A DNA stretch of 64,000 nucleotides from Pseudomonadota bacterium (GTDB lineage Bacteria > Pseudomonadota > Gammaproteobacteria > Burkholderiales > Burkholderiaceae_E): positions 1 to 64,000 of the forward strand of contig JAEWFA010000033.1 of assembly GCA_023389055.1 (NCBI GenBank), read 5' to 3'. Shown here piece by piece: positions 1-9,691 of the stretch; positions within the stretch are counted from its first letter, which is position 1, and every line of letters begins with the position of its first letter. Below the pieces are notes generated by a model. That model saw only the letters and a program-made list of their open reading frames with translations. It was not told the DNA's origin and did no database searches. Made by a program: the position numbers and the translations under genes.

Positions 1-121
1 CGCTGCGCCGGCCCCGAGGCAACCCGCGCCGCCCGGCGCGCCCCGAGCCCTTGCGCTTCGCGCCGAGCGAGTCGGTGGGCGTGCGCGATGTGTCGCGCTG
101 CGCTTGCTGTCTTCTACTGGC
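1..121. other. Left edge, no gene recognised
   Basis: GC-rich sequence up to the stop codon of the first gene. No reading frame here resembles a known family and no clear terminator is visible. It may be the end of a neighbouring transcription unit cut by the window edge. Confidence 0.3.
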
Positions 122-1216
122 TCAGTCGCCCCAGACCTCATGGGCGACTTCGACGACGCGTTCGAGCTTGCGCCATTGCTCTTCCTGCGACAGCGCGTTG
201 CCGTGATGCGTGCTCGAGAAGCCGCATTGCGGCGACAGGCACAGGTTCTCTAGCGGGACGAAGCGCGAAGCTTCGTCGATGCGGTGCTTGAGCATGTCCT
301 TCGATTCCAGCTCACCGGTCTTCGTGGTGACGAGGCCGAGCACGACGCGCTTGCCGGAGGGCAGGGACTTCAGCGGCTCGAACCCTCCGGCGCGCTCGGT
401 GTCGAACTCCATGAAGTAGCCGTCGACATTCGTCGAGAACATCGCGTCGACGACGGAGTCGTAGCCGCCTTCGGCCACCCATGCGCTGCGGAAGTTTCCG
501 CGGCAGGTGTGCATCGTGACGTGCAGGCCTTCGGGCCTGCCTTCGAGCGCTGCGTTGATCACGTTCGCGTAGGTGCGCGGCAGCGTTGCGGGATCGTCGC
601 CGTTCGCACGGCACGTCGCCTGGATCTTCGGGTCGCACAGATAGGCAAAGGTGATGTCGTCGAGCTGGAGGTAGCGGCAGCCGGCGTCGGCCAGATGGCC
701 GATCGCGGTGCGATACGCTTGCGCGACGTCCGACCAGAATGCGTCGAGCTCGGGATAGACGTCCTTCGAGATCGCCGCGCGCCCGCCGCGAAGGTGCAGC
801 ATCGAAGGCGACGGGATCGTCATCTTCGCGGTGTGCGACGTCTGTTCCTTCAGGAACGAGAAGTGGTCGGCCATGATCGCCCGGCTGCATCCGACGCGAC
901 CGGTGACGGTGGCGATCGGGGGCTGCTCGGAGGACACGTCTACGCCGAACTTCGGCCCGGGGTTTTCCTTCAGTGTCACGCCGTCCAGCTGCGACAGGAA
1001 ATCCAGGTGCCACCAGTCGCGACGGAACTCGCCGTCGGTGATCGACTGCAGGCCGATCGCTTCCTGCCGCTGCACGGCTTCGCGGATCGCGCGGTCTTCG
1101 GCGGCGCGCAGCGTCGGCGCATCGATCTCGCCGCGACGCCGGCGGGCGCGTTCGTCGGCGAGCCAGGCGGGGCGCAGCAGGCTGCCGACGTGGTCGGCGC
1201 GGAACGGAATCGTCAT
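122..1216 (-). CDS. MetE-like (cobalamin-independent) methionine synthase domain protein
   Basis: A 364-residue protein of the MetE C-terminal-domain family, which transfers a methyl group to a zinc-bound thiol such as homocysteine. It begins with the family-typical RADHVGSLLRP. The zinc site is visible as H236 and C238 (MHTCRGNF) and C331 (LSPQCGFSS), with acidic residues around 270. Only the catalytic half is present; classical MetE is about 750 residues with an N-terminal duplicate. Such short stand-alone proteins are common in betaproteobacteria and their methyl donor is often unknown. The ATG at 1216 is chosen because AGGAG lies just upstream; an open frame continues further upstream but overlaps the next gene in another frame. 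It lies 47 bp downstream of the acyl-CoA dehydrogenase on the same strand and may be cotranscribed. Confidence 0.85.
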   Translation of the reverse strand: MTIPFRADHVGSLLRPAWLADERARRRRGEIDAPTLRAAEDRAIREAVQRQEAIGLQSITDGEFRRDWWHLDFLSQLDGVTLKENPGPKFGVDVSSEQPPIATVTGRVGCSRAIMADHFSFLKEQTSHTAKMTIPSPSMLHLRGGRAAISKDVYPELDAFWSDVAQAYRTAIGHLADAGCRYLQLDDITFAYLCDPKIQATCRANGDDPATLPRTYANVINAALEGRPEGLHVTMHTCRGNFRSAWVAEGGYDSVVDAMFSTNVDGYFMEFDTERAGGFEPLKSLPSGKRVVLGLVTTKTGELESKDMLKHRIDEASRFVPLENLCLSPQCGFSSTHHGNALSQEEQWRKLERVVEVAHEVWGD

Positions 1217-1263
1217 CGGTGGCTCCTGCGTCTTCGAGCAGGAATCATAGCCGCCGACCGACT

Positions 1264-2451
1264 TCAGCTGAACGCCTGGATCCCCGTCTGCGCGCGTCCG
1301 AGGATCAGCGCGTGGATGTCGTGTGTGCCTTCGTAGGTGTTCACCACCTCGAGGTTCACGAGATGGCGCGCTACGCCGAACTCGTCGGAGATACCGTTGC
1401 CGCCCATCATGTCTCGCGCCAGCCTGGCGATCTCGAGGGACTTGCCGCACGAATTGCGCTTCATGATCGACGTGATCTCCACGGCGGCAGTGCCCTCGTC
1501 CTTCATCCGGCCGAGCCGCAGGCAGCCCTGCAGCCCGAGCGTGATCTCGGTCTGCATGTCGGCGAGCTTCTTCTGGATCAGCTGGTTCGCTGCGAGCGGA
1601 CGGCCGAACTGCTTGCGATCGAGCACGTACTGTCGTGCGCGATGCCAGCAGTCTTCGGCGGCGCCCAGCGCACCCCAGGCGATGCCGTAGCGCGCGCTGT
1701 TCAGGCAGGTGAAGGGTCCCTTCAGTCCCTCGACCTTCGGCATCAGCTGCTCGTCGGCGACGAATACCTGGTCCATGACGATCTCGCCGGTGAGCGAGGC
1801 GCGCAGCCCCACCTTGCCGTGGATCGCCGGCGCCGACAGGCCCTTCATCCCTTTCTCGAGAATGAAGCCCTTGATTCGACCGTCGTGATCGCCGCCGACG
1901 CACTTCGCCCAGACGATGAACACGTCGGCGAACGGCGAATTGGAGATCCACATCTTGCTGCCGGTGAGCTCGTAGCCGCCTGGGACGCGCTTCGCCCGAG
2001 TCTCCATCGAGCCGGGATCGGAGCCGTGGTTCGGTTCGGTGAGCCCGAAGCAGCCGATCCACTGGCCGGTGGCGAGCTTCGGCAGGTATTTCTCCTTCTG
2101 CGCGTCGGTGCCGAATTCGAAGATCGGCACCATCACGAGCGAGCTCTGCACGCTCATCATCGACCGGTAGCCCGAGTCGACGCGCTCGACCTCGCGCGCG
2201 ATCAGCCCGTAGGCGACGTAGTTCAGCCCGGGGCCGCCGTACTGCTCGGGAATCGTCGGCCCGAGCAGGCCGAGTTCGCCCATCTCGCGGAAGATCGCCG
2301 GATCGGTGTGTTCGGTGCGGAAGGCCTCCAGCACGCGCGGCGCCAGTCGCTCCTGGCAGTACGCGGCTGCGGCTTCGCGCACCATGCGCTCGTCCTCGGT
2401 GAGTTGCTGATCGAGCAGCAGCGGGTCGTCCCACTTGAATGCGGCTTTCAT
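1264..2451 (-). CDS. gcdH: Glutaryl-CoA dehydrogenase
   Basis: A 395-residue acyl-CoA dehydrogenase, the usual GcdH length. GcdH oxidises and decarboxylates glutaryl-CoA to crotonyl-CoA in lysine, tryptophan and benzoate catabolism, passing electrons to ETF. The flavin-binding segment CFGLTEPNHGSDPGSM and the C-terminal segment NTYEGTHDIHALILGRAQTG, with the expected catalytic base E374, are diagnostic of the GcdH branch. The start at 2451 gives MKAAFKWDDP, typical of bacterial GcdH; upstream in-frame codons are unlikely to be used. Its start faces narG across a 362-bp gap that carries two perfect palindromes. Confidence 0.93.
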   Translation of the reverse strand: MKAAFKWDDPLLLDQQLTEDERMVREAAAAYCQERLAPRVLEAFRTEHTDPAIFREMGELGLLGPTIPEQYGGPGLNYVAYGLIAREVERVDSGYRSMMSVQSSLVMVPIFEFGTDAQKEKYLPKLATGQWIGCFGLTEPNHGSDPGSMETRAKRVPGGYELTGSKMWISNSPFADVFIVWAKCVGGDHDGRIKGFILEKGMKGLSAPAIHGKVGLRASLTGEIVMDQVFVADEQLMPKVEGLKGPFTCLNSARYGIAWGALGAAEDCWHRARQYVLDRKQFGRPLAANQLIQKKLADMQTEITLGLQGCLRLGRMKDEGTAAVEITSIMKRNSCGKSLEIARLARDMMGGNGISDEFGVARHLVNLEVVNTYEGTHDIHALILGRAQTGIQAFS

Positions 2452-2813
2452 CCGGCTCTCCTGATTCGGCTCGGAAATGACGTAGGTTATGCGATTCGCC
2501 GGCGCCGGCCGGGCCCGGTGTTGCGTTCTCCGGAACCGCGCCCGGGGGCCCGGATCCGCCGGGGACGCGCACGGACGCGCAAAACGGTATCGCGATACCG
2601 ATTTATGCCCGATCCGGGGATGCATCCCCATGATCTGGCTCAAGTCCGGCGCGTTGAAAGGGCCGCCGCCTGGCCCGATGCGCGAGGATCCGGCGAGCGC
2701 CGCGCGCTTTTCTTTAACCGCTTCGCTCCTCCGGACATCGTTGGCCGGATCCGCGAAGTGCGTCCTAAGATGCCCGTTCGCCTTGACGCGCGTCCGACGG
2801 AGGAGCTTCTTCC
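2452..2813. promoter_or_regulatory. gcdH-narG divergent intergenic region with two perfect palindromes
   Basis: This 362-bp gap separates divergent gcdH and narG. CGGTATCGCGATACCG (2585-2600) is a perfect 16-bp palindrome and GGGGATGCATCCCC (2616-2629) a perfect 14-bp palindrome, 15 bp apart. An FNR-like site follows at 2630-2643. A TAAGAT at 2766-2771 could be a -10 element for narG, and GGAGGAGC precedes the narG ATG. Which gene each palindrome controls cannot be told; the 16-mer is operator-like (TetR/GntR style) and could serve gcdH. Confidence 0.5.
2630..2643 (+). promoter_or_regulatory. Candidate FNR/ANR-type site upstream of narG
   Basis: ATGAT-CTGG-CTCAA matches the FNR consensus TTGAT-N4-ATCAA at 8 of 10 positions. 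Nitrate reductase operons are usually oxygen-regulated by FNR/ANR-type proteins, so location supports it. Against it, the site lies about 170 bp before narG and no good -10 box sits the usual distance downstream. Confidence 0.35.
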
Positions 2814-5800
2814 ATGAGCCACTTCCTCGATCGACTGACGTACTTCGCGCAGCCGCGCGCGAACTTTGCCGGCAGTCACGGCGTCGTCACCGGCGAGGAT
2901 CGTACCTGGGAGGATGCCTACCGCAATCGCTGGGCACAGGACCGGATCGTGCGCTCGACGCACGGCACGAACTGCACCGGTTCGTGCTCGTGGAAGATCT
3001 ACGTCAAGGGCGGCATCGTCACCTGGGAGACCCAGCAGACCGACTATCCGCGCACGCGCCCCGATCTGCCGGACCACGAGCCGCGCGGCTGCGCGCGCGG
3101 GGCGAGCTACAGCTGGTACCTGTACAGCGCACAGCGCCTGAAGTACCCGATGGTGCGCGGCCGGTTGATGCGCGCCTGGCACGCGGCGCGCGAGCGCGAA
3201 CGCGACCCGGTGCTCGCGTGGGCGAGCATCGTCGAGAACCACGCGACGCGGCGCGATTACGTGGGCCAGCGCGGGCTGGGCGGCTTCGTTCGCGCGTCGT
3301 GGGACGAGGTGAACGAGATCGTCGCCGCCGCGAACGTCTACACGATCGAGAAATACGGCCCGGATCGCGTCGCCGGTTTCTCGCCGATTCCGGCGATGTC
3401 GATGATCTCGTACGCGTCCGGTGCGCGTTATCTGTCGCTGATCGGCGGCACGAACCTGAGCTTCTACGACTGGTACTGCGACCTGCCGCCGTCCAGTCCG
3501 CAGGTCTGGGGCGAGCAGACCGACGTGCCGGAGTCGGCCGATTGGTACAACGCGATGTTCCTGATCGCGTGGGGATCGAACGTGCCGCAGACGCGCACGC
3601 CCGACGCGCATTTCTTCGTCGAGTCGCGATACAAGGGCACGAAGATCGTCTCGATCACGCCCGACTATTCCGAGGTCGCCCGCCACGCCGACATCTGGCT
3701 GCATCCGAAGCAGGGCACCGACGCCGCGCTCGGCATGGCGATGGGGCACGTGATCCTGAAGGAGTTCTACGTCGACCGGCGTGCAGCGTACTTCGACGAT
3801 TACGCGCGCCGCTACACAGACGCGCCGACGCTCGTCGAACTGCAACCGATGCGGCCCGCCGGCGAGGCCGCTGCGGCCGACGCGGGCGTGCGCGCGTCGC
3901 ACGTTCCCGCGGCCTTCGTTCCGGGGCGCACGCTGCGCGCGAGCGACTTCCCCGACGCATTGGGCCAGACGAACAACCCGGACTGGAAGACCGTCGCGTA
4001 CGACGGCAACGGCGCCGTCGTCGTGCCACAGGGGTCGATCGGCTTTCGCTGGGGGCCGAAGGATCGAGACGACGTGGGCAAGTGGAACCTGGAGAATCGC
4101 GAGGCGCGCGAAGGCCGCGAGCTGCGACTGACGCTGTCGCTGCTCGACGACGGCGCGCATCCGCCCGAGATCGCAACGGTCGCCTTCCCGTATTTCGGCG
4201 GCGATCCGCATCCGCATTTCCCGCCCAACGAGCAGGGCGGCGATGTGCTGCTGCGCCGCGTGCCGGCGCGCCGGCTCACGCTGGCCGACGGCCGGGAAGT
4301 GCTCGCGGCCACCGTCTTCGATCTGCTCGTCGCGCACTACGGCGTGCGCCGTCCGGGCGTCGACGATCCGGCAACGGCTTCCGACTACGACGCCGACGTG
4401 CCGTATACGCCCGCCTGGCAGGAGGCGATCACCGGCGTGCCGCGCGATCGTGCGATCGTCGTCGCGCGCGAGTTCGCCGAGAACGCCGAGAAGACGCAGG
4501 GTCGTTCGATGATCATCATCGGCGCCGGCGTGAACCACTGGTTCCACTGCGACATGAACTACCGCAGCGCGATCTCGATGCTCGTGCTGTGCGGCTGCGT
4601 GGGCCAGAGCGGCGGCGGCTGGGCGCATTACGTCGGCCAGGAAAAAGTGCGCCCGCAGAGCGGCTGGGCCGCGCTGACCTTCGCGCTCGACTGGGTGCGC
4701 CCGACGCGCCAGGTGGGCGGCACGAGTTTCTTCTACGCGCACAGCGACCAGTGGCGCTACGAGAAGATCGGACCGCAGGAACTGCTGTCGCCGCTGGCCG
4801 ATCCCGCGAATCACGGTGGCGCCGTCATCGACTACAACGTTCGCGCCGAGCGCATGGGGTGGCTGCCGTCGGCGCCGCAACTGGCGACCAACCCCTTGCG
4901 CATCGCGCGCGAGGCGCAGGCGGCGGGGGTGCAACCGGCCGACTACGTGGCCGCGAAGCTGAAGGACGGCTCGCTGCGGATGAGCTGCGAAGACCCCGAC
5001 GACCCGGTCAACTGGCCGCGCAACCTCTTCGTCTGGCGCTCGAACCTGCTCGGTTCGTCGGGCAAGGGGCACGAGTACTTCCTGCGCCACCTGCTCGGCG
5101 CGAAGAACGGCGTGCTCGGCGAAGAACTTGCGTTCGACGAGCCGCGCCCCGTCGAGGTCGACTGGCGCGAGCGGGCGCCCGAAGGAAAGCTCGACCTGCT
5201 CGTCACGCTCGACTTCCGGATGAGCACGACCTGCCTGCACTCGGACGTCGTGCTGCCCACCGCGAGCTGGTACGAGAAGAACGACCTGAACACCACCGAC
5301 ATGCATCCGTTCATCCACCCGCTGTCGACGGCGGTGGATCCGGTCTGGCAGTCGCGCAGCGACTGGGAGATCTACAAGGGCATCGCCAAGCGCTTCGGCG
5401 AACTGTGCGAAGGGCACCTCGGCGTCGAGCACGACGCCGTGCTTCGTCCGCTGATGCACGATTCGCCGGGCGAACTGGGCCAGGCGCTTGACGTGCGCGA
5501 CTGGAAGCGCGGCGAATGCGAGCTCGTTCCCGGCGTCACCGCACCGCACGTCGACGTCGTCGAGCGCGACTATCCGAACACGCATCTTCGCTACGTGTCG
5601 CTCGGACCGCTGATGGACAGGCTCGGCAACTTCTCGAAGGGGCTGCAGTGGGCCACCGGCGACGAAGTCGAGAAGTTGCGCCGGATGAACGGGGCCGTGC
5701 GCCACGGGCCCACGGCGGGCCTGGCGAAGATCGAGACCGACATCGACGCCTGCGAGACCGTCATGACGCTCGCTCCCGAGACGAACGGGCACGTGGCGAT

Positions 5801-6632
5801 CAAGGCGTGGCAGGCGCTGTCGGAAGTCACCGGACGCGATCACGTGCATCTGGCGCTGCATCGCGGCGACGAGCACATCCGCTTTCGCGACATCCAGGCG
5901 CAGCCGCGCAAGATCATCAGCTCGCCCACCTGGTCGGGCCTGGAGAGCGACAAGGTTTCGTACAACGCGGGCTACACGAACGTGCACGAGCTGATCCCGT
6001 GGCGCACGCTCACCGGGCGTCAGCAGCTGTACCTCGACCATGCGTGGATGCGCGATTTCGGCGAGGGCTTCGTCGTCTACCGCCCGCCGGTGGACCTGAA
6101 GTCGCTCGCCGCGGTGGCCGGCAAGCGGCCCAACGGCCATCCGGAGATCGCGCTGAACTTCATCACGCCGCACCAGAAGTGGGGCATCCATTCCACGTAC
6201 ACCGAGAACCTGATCATGCTCACGCTCAGCCGCGGCGGGCCGATCGTCTGGGTGAGCGAGATCGACGCGCAACGCGCCGGCATCGTCGACAACGACTGGA
6301 TCGAACTGTTCAACGCCAACGGCGCACTCACCGCGCGCGCGGTGGTGAGCCAGCGCGTGCAGCAGGGCATGGTGATGATGTACCACGCGCAGGAGAAGAT
6401 CGTGAACACGCCGGGCTCGGAGATCACCGGCCTGCGCGGCGGCATCCACAATTCGGTGACGCGCGTGGTGATGAAGCCCACGCACATGATCGGCGGCTAC
6501 GCGCAGTTCAGCTACGGCTTCAACTATTACGGCACGGTGGGATCGAACCGCGACCAGTTCGTCCTGCTGCGCAAGATGGACGGCGTCGACTGGATCGACG
6601 AGCCGGCGGTCGCGCAGGAGGCAGGGCGATGA
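2814..6632 (+). CDS. narG: Respiratory nitrate reductase, alpha subunit
   Basis: A 1272-residue catalytic subunit of the membrane-bound quinol:nitrate oxidoreductase, which reduces nitrate to nitrite at a molybdenum bis-MGD cofactor on the cytoplasmic side. The N-terminal FS0 cluster ligands are H50, C54, C58 and C93, one residue offset from E. coli NarG. The molybdenum-ligand aspartate lies in SFYDWYCDLPP (about D223). N-terminal sequence MSHFLDRLTYF matches the NarG leader that lacks a cleaved Tat signal, as in NarG rather than periplasmic NapA. GGAGGAGC precedes the ATG. It is the first gene of narGHJI and overlaps narH by 4 bp (ATGA), implying translational coupling. Confidence 0.97.
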   Translation: MSHFLDRLTYFAQPRANFAGSHGVVTGEDRTWEDAYRNRWAQDRIVRSTHGTNCTGSCSWKIYVKGGIVTWETQQTDYPRTRPDLPDHEPRGCARGASYSWYLYSAQRLKYPMVRGRLMRAWHAARERERDPVLAWASIVENHATRRDYVGQRGLGGFVRASWDEVNEIVAAANVYTIEKYGPDRVAGFSPIPAMSMISYASGARYLSLIGGTNLSFYDWYCDLPPSSPQVWGEQTDVPESADWYNAMFLIAWGSNVPQTRTPDAHFFVESRYKGTKIVSITPDYSEVARHADIWLHPKQGTDAALGMAMGHVILKEFYVDRRAAYFDDYARRYTDAPTLVELQPMRPAGEAAAADAGVRASHVPAAFVPGRTLRASDFPDALGQTNNPDWKTVAYDGNGAVVVPQGSIGFRWGPKDRDDVGKWNLENREAREGRELRLTLSLLDDGAHPPEIATVAFPYFGGDPHPHFPPNEQGGDVLLRRVPARRLTLADGREVLAATVFDLLVAHYGVRRPGVDDPATASDYDADVPYTPAWQEAITGVPRDRAIVVAREFAENAEKTQGRSMIIIGAGVNHWFHCDMNYRSAISMLVLCGCVGQSGGGWAHYVGQEKVRPQSGWAALTFALDWVRPTRQVGGTSFFYAHSDQWRYEKIGPQELLSPLADPANHGGAVIDYNVRAERMGWLPSAPQLATNPLRIAREAQAAGVQPADYVAAKLKDGSLRMSCEDPDDPVNWPRNLFVWRSNLLGSSGKGHEYFLRHLLGAKNGVLGEELAFDEPRPVEVDWRERAPEGKLDLLVTLDFRMSTTCLHSDVVLPTASWYEKNDLNTTDMHPFIHPLSTAVDPVWQSRSDWEIYKGIAKRFGELCEGHLGVEHDAVLRPLMHDSPGELGQALDVRDWKRGECELVPGVTAPHVDVVERDYPNTHLRYVSLGPLMDRLGNFSKGLQWATGDEVEKLRRMNGAVRHGPTAGLAKIETDIDACETVMTLAPETNGHVAIKAWQALSEVTGRDHVHLALHRGDEHIRFRDIQAQPRKIISSPTWSGLESDKVSYNAGYTNVHELIPWRTLTGRQQLYLDHAWMRDFGEGFVVYRPPVDLKSLAAVAGKRPNGHPEIALNFITPHQKWGIHSTYTENLIMLTLSRGGPIVWVSEIDAQRAGIVDNDWIELFNANGALTARAVVSQRVQQGMVMMYHAQEKIVNTPGSEITGLRGGIHNSVTRVVMKPTHMIGGYAQFSYGFNYYGTVGSNRDQFVLLRKMDGVDWIDEPAVAQEAGR

Positions 6633-8155
6633 AGATCCGCGCGCAGATCGCGATGGTGATGAACCTCGACAAGTGCATCGGCTGCCACACCTGCTCGGTC
6701 ACCTGCAAGAACGTCTGGACGAGCCGCGAAGGCCAGGAATACGCCTGGTACAACAACGTCGAGACCAAGCCCGGCATCGGCTATCCGAAAGACTGGGAGA
6801 ACCAGGACCGCTGGCGCGGCGGCTGGATGCGCAAGGCCGACGGCTCGATCGTGCCGCGCCAGGGCGGCAAGTGGTCGCTGTTGATGCGCATCTTCGCCAA
6901 CCCGTACCTGCCGCAGATCGACGACTACTACGAGCCGTTCACCTACGACTACGCGCACCTGCACGAAGCGCCGGAGATGAAGACGACGCCCACCGCGCGG
7001 CCGAGAAGCCTGATCACCGGCGAGCGGATGGACAAGATCGAATGGGGTCCGAACTGGGAGGAGATCCTCGGCGGCGAATTCGCCAAGCGTTCGAAGGACC
7101 GCAACTTCGACGACATCCAGAAGGAGATGTACGGGCAGTTCCAGAACACTTTCATGATGTCGTTGCCGCGCATCTGCGAGCACTGCCTGAACCCGAGCTG
7201 CGTGGCGTCGTGCCCGTCGGGTTCGATCTACAAGCGCGAGGAGGACGGCATCGTCCTGATCGACCAGGACAAGTGCCGCGGCTGGCGCATGTGTGTCTCG
7301 GGCTGTCCGTACAAGAAGATCTACTACAACTGGAAGAGCGGCAAGGCCGAGAAATGCGTCTTCTGCTATCCGCGCATCGAAGCGGGACACCCGACTGTCT
7401 GCTCGGAGACCTGCGTCGGTCGCATCCGTTATCTGGGCGTGCTGCTCTACGACGCCGACGGCATCCAGCAGGCGGCGAGCGTCGAGCACGACCGCGATCT
7501 CTATCCGGCGCAACTCGCGCTCTTTCTCGACCCGAACGATCCGAAGGTCGTCGCGCAGGCGCGCGTCGACGGCGTGCCCGAAGCGTGGATCGACGCGGCC
7601 CGGCGCAGCCCCACCTACCGGATGGCGATCGACTGGAAGATCGCGCTGCCGCTGCACCCGGAGTACCGCACGCTGCCGATGGTCTGGTACGTGCCTCCGC
7701 TGTCGCCGATCTCGTCGGCGGCGAACGCCGGAGCGCTGGCGATGCGCGGGCAACTGCCCGACGTCGAGTCGCTGCGCATTCCGCTGCAGTACCTGGCGAA
7801 CCTGCTCACCGCCGGCGACACGGCGCCGGTGGCGCGCGCGCTCGAACGGATGATGGCGATGCGCTCGTTCCATCGCGAGCGGCGCATCGAGCAGCGCGAC
7901 AACGTGTCCGTGCTCGAGCAGGTCGGCATGAGCGTCGAGCAGGCCGAGGACATGTATCGGCTGCTCGGCATCGCGAACTACGAGGATCGCTACGTCATTC
8001 CGACGACGCATCGCGAATACGCCGAGAACGCGTTCGAGCTGAAGGGTTCGTGCGGATTCTCGTTCGGCAACGGGTGCTCGTCGGGGTCGAGCGAATCGCC
8101 GAGCCTGTTCGGCACGCCGGGCAGACGAACGATTCCGATCAAGGCGAGGCTGTGA
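6629..8155 (+). CDS. narH: Respiratory nitrate reductase, beta subunit
   Basis: A 508-residue iron-sulfur subunit that carries electrons from NarI haem to NarG. The first cluster motif gives C16, C19, C22 and C26. A second set lies in CEHCLNPSCVASCPSG, and the set CRGWRMCVSGCP has tryptophan in place of one cysteine, the known signature of the [3Fe-4S] cluster of NarH. The final set runs through KCVFCYPR and CSETCVGR. Length and order match the family. The start overlaps the narG stop. Confidence 0.97.
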   Translation: MKIRAQIAMVMNLDKCIGCHTCSVTCKNVWTSREGQEYAWYNNVETKPGIGYPKDWENQDRWRGGWMRKADGSIVPRQGGKWSLLMRIFANPYLPQIDDYYEPFTYDYAHLHEAPEMKTTPTARPRSLITGERMDKIEWGPNWEEILGGEFAKRSKDRNFDDIQKEMYGQFQNTFMMSLPRICEHCLNPSCVASCPSGSIYKREEDGIVLIDQDKCRGWRMCVSGCPYKKIYYNWKSGKAEKCVFCYPRIEAGHPTVCSETCVGRIRYLGVLLYDADGIQQAASVEHDRDLYPAQLALFLDPNDPKVVAQARVDGVPEAWIDAARRSPTYRMAIDWKIALPLHPEYRTLPMVWYVPPLSPISSAANAGALAMRGQLPDVESLRIPLQYLANLLTAGDTAPVARALERMMAMRSFHRERRIEQRDNVSVLEQVGMSVEQAEDMYRLLGIANYEDRYVIPTTHREYAENAFELKGSCGFSFGNGCSSGSSESPSLFGTPGRRTIPIKARL

Positions 8156-8165
8156 GGCCGGCGCG

Positions 8166-8963
8166 ATGAAGGCCTCGATGAATCCGCTCAGCTGTCGCGC
8201 GCTGGCACGGCTGCTCGGCTATCCCGACGACGCGCTGCGGGGGCAACTGTCCGAGCTGCGTGCGGCCCTCGAAGCCGAGCGCGCGTTTTCGTCCGATGCG
8301 CGCTCGGCGCTCGCGGCGTTCGTCGGCTGGCTCGCCGCTGTCGATCGCTATGCGGCGCAGGAGGTCTACGTCGACTGCTTCGACCGCGGCCGTTCGACGT
8401 CGCTGTGGCTGTTCGAACACGTGCACGGCGACTCGCGCGAACGCGGCCAGGCGATGGTAGACCTCGCGCGCACCTACGAGGCCGCGGGGCTGTACCTGGA
8501 CGAAGGCGAGCTGCCCGACTACCTGCCGGTCGTGCTCGAGTTCGCCTCGACGCAGCCTGCCGAGATCGCGCGTTCGTTCCTCGGCGAGACGGCGCCGATC
8601 CTGGCGGCGCTGCATGCCGCGCTCCTGCAGCGCGGCAGCCCTCATGCGGCGGTGCTCGGCGCCACGCTCGAGCTGGCCGGCGAGCGGGTAGCGTGGTCGC
8701 CGCTGCCGTTGCCGTTGCCGTTGCAGGCGCAGCTCGCGTCGCCGTCGCACCCGTCCGGCGAGGCTTCTTCTCGGCAGCCGGGGGAAGCGTCGTCGCAACG
8801 TTTCGTCGAGTTGCCGCTGGACGAAACCTGGGCCGAGCCGCCGGCCTTCGACGGCTGCTCGCTCGCCGGCCAGAGCCGCCCGGATGGGGCGCAACCGATC
8901 CACATCGTCAGAAGGCGCGATGCGTCCGTGCCGCCCCCCGAGGGCACAGGAGCCTCGTCATGA
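8166..8963 (+). CDS. narJ: Nitrate reductase molybdenum cofactor assembly chaperone
   Basis: A 265-residue NarJ/TorD-family chaperone needed to insert the Mo cofactor into NarG and to dock NarGH on NarI; it is not part of the final enzyme. The N-terminal LARLLGYPDD and the central SLWLFEHVHGDSRERGQAMVD are typical of NarJ. The C-terminal third (after about residue 180) is low-complexity and proline/serine-rich, including a PLPLPLPLQ run, and looks lineage-specific. It starts 10 bp after narH and its stop overlaps the narI start (ATGA). Confidence 0.93.
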   Translation: MKASMNPLSCRALARLLGYPDDALRGQLSELRAALEAERAFSSDARSALAAFVGWLAAVDRYAAQEVYVDCFDRGRSTSLWLFEHVHGDSRERGQAMVDLARTYEAAGLYLDEGELPDYLPVVLEFASTQPAEIARSFLGETAPILAALHAALLQRGSPHAAVLGATLELAGERVAWSPLPLPLPLQAQLASPSHPSGEASSRQPGEASSQRFVELPLDETWAEPPAFDGCSLAGQSRPDGAQPIHIVRRRDASVPPPEGTGASS

Positions 8964-9691
8964 GCGGATTCGATCTCTTCTTCTTCGGCGTGTACCCGTA
9001 CCTGTGCCTGGCGGTGTTCTTCCTCGGCAGCCTCGTGCGTTTCGACGCCGGGCAGTACACGTGGCGCAGCGAGTCCTCGCAGCTGCTCGACCGCGGACAC
9101 CTGCGCTGGTCGAGCAATCTCTTTCACGTCGGCGTCCTGTTCCTGTTCTTCGGGCATTTCTTCGGAATGCTGACGCCGCACTCGGTCTATTCGGTGGTGA
9201 TCGGCGCCCCGGCGAAGCAGGTGCTCGCGATGGTCTCCGGCGGCATCGCCGGGCTGGCGGCGATCGTCGGTGCCTCGATGCTGCTCGCGCGGCGGATGAA
9301 CGAGCCGCACGTGCGTCGACAATCGAACGTGCGCGACTACGTCGTGCTGGCGCTGCTGTGGATCCAGCTGCTGCTCGGACTGGGGACGATTCCGTTGTCG
9401 GCGCAACACCCGGACGGCTCGATGATGATGATGCTCGCGCAATGGGCGCAGAGCATCGTCGTCCTGCAGCCCGATCCGGCGCTGGTCGCACCCGCGAGCT
9501 GGGTGTTCAAGCTGCACATGATCATCGGCATGACGGTGTTCCTGATCCTGCCGTTCACGCGGCTGGTGCACATCTGGAGCGGCTTCGCGTCGCTCGCCTA
9601 TCCGTTCCGTTCGTATCAGATCGTGCGCAGCCGGCGCATCCCGGTGTCCGACGTGCCGGCCGCGCCGACGCGACGCGGGACGGGGATGTGA
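8960..9691 (+). CDS. narI: Respiratory nitrate reductase, gamma subunit (cytochrome b)
   Basis: A 243-residue inner-membrane protein with about five transmembrane helices that oxidises quinol and holds two b haems. The four haem-ligand histidines are visible at H56 and H66 (HVGVLFLFFGH) and at H186 and H204 (HMIIGMTVFLILPFTRLVH), almost exactly the E. coli positions. The ATG at 8960 overlaps the narJ stop; this start gives the conserved short N-terminus. It completes narGHJI. Confidence 0.96.
   Translation: MSGFDLFFFGVYPYLCLAVFFLGSLVRFDAGQYTWRSESSQLLDRGHLRWSSNLFHVGVLFLFFGHFFGMLTPHSVYSVVIGAPAKQVLAMVSGGIAGLAAIVGASMLLARRMNEPHVRRQSNVRDYVVLALLWIQLLLGLGTIPLSAQHPDGSMMMMLAQWAQSIVVLQPDPALVAPASWVFKLHMIIGMTVFLILPFTRLVHIWSGFASLAYPFRSYQIVRSRRIPVSDVPAAPTRRGTGM

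Noticed and set aside
2640..6485. A 1281-codon open frame on the minus strand opposite narG
   Set aside because: It is a shadow of narG produced by GC-rich codon bias; its sequence is Arg/His/Val-rich without any recognisable domain, while narG has all cofactor ligands.
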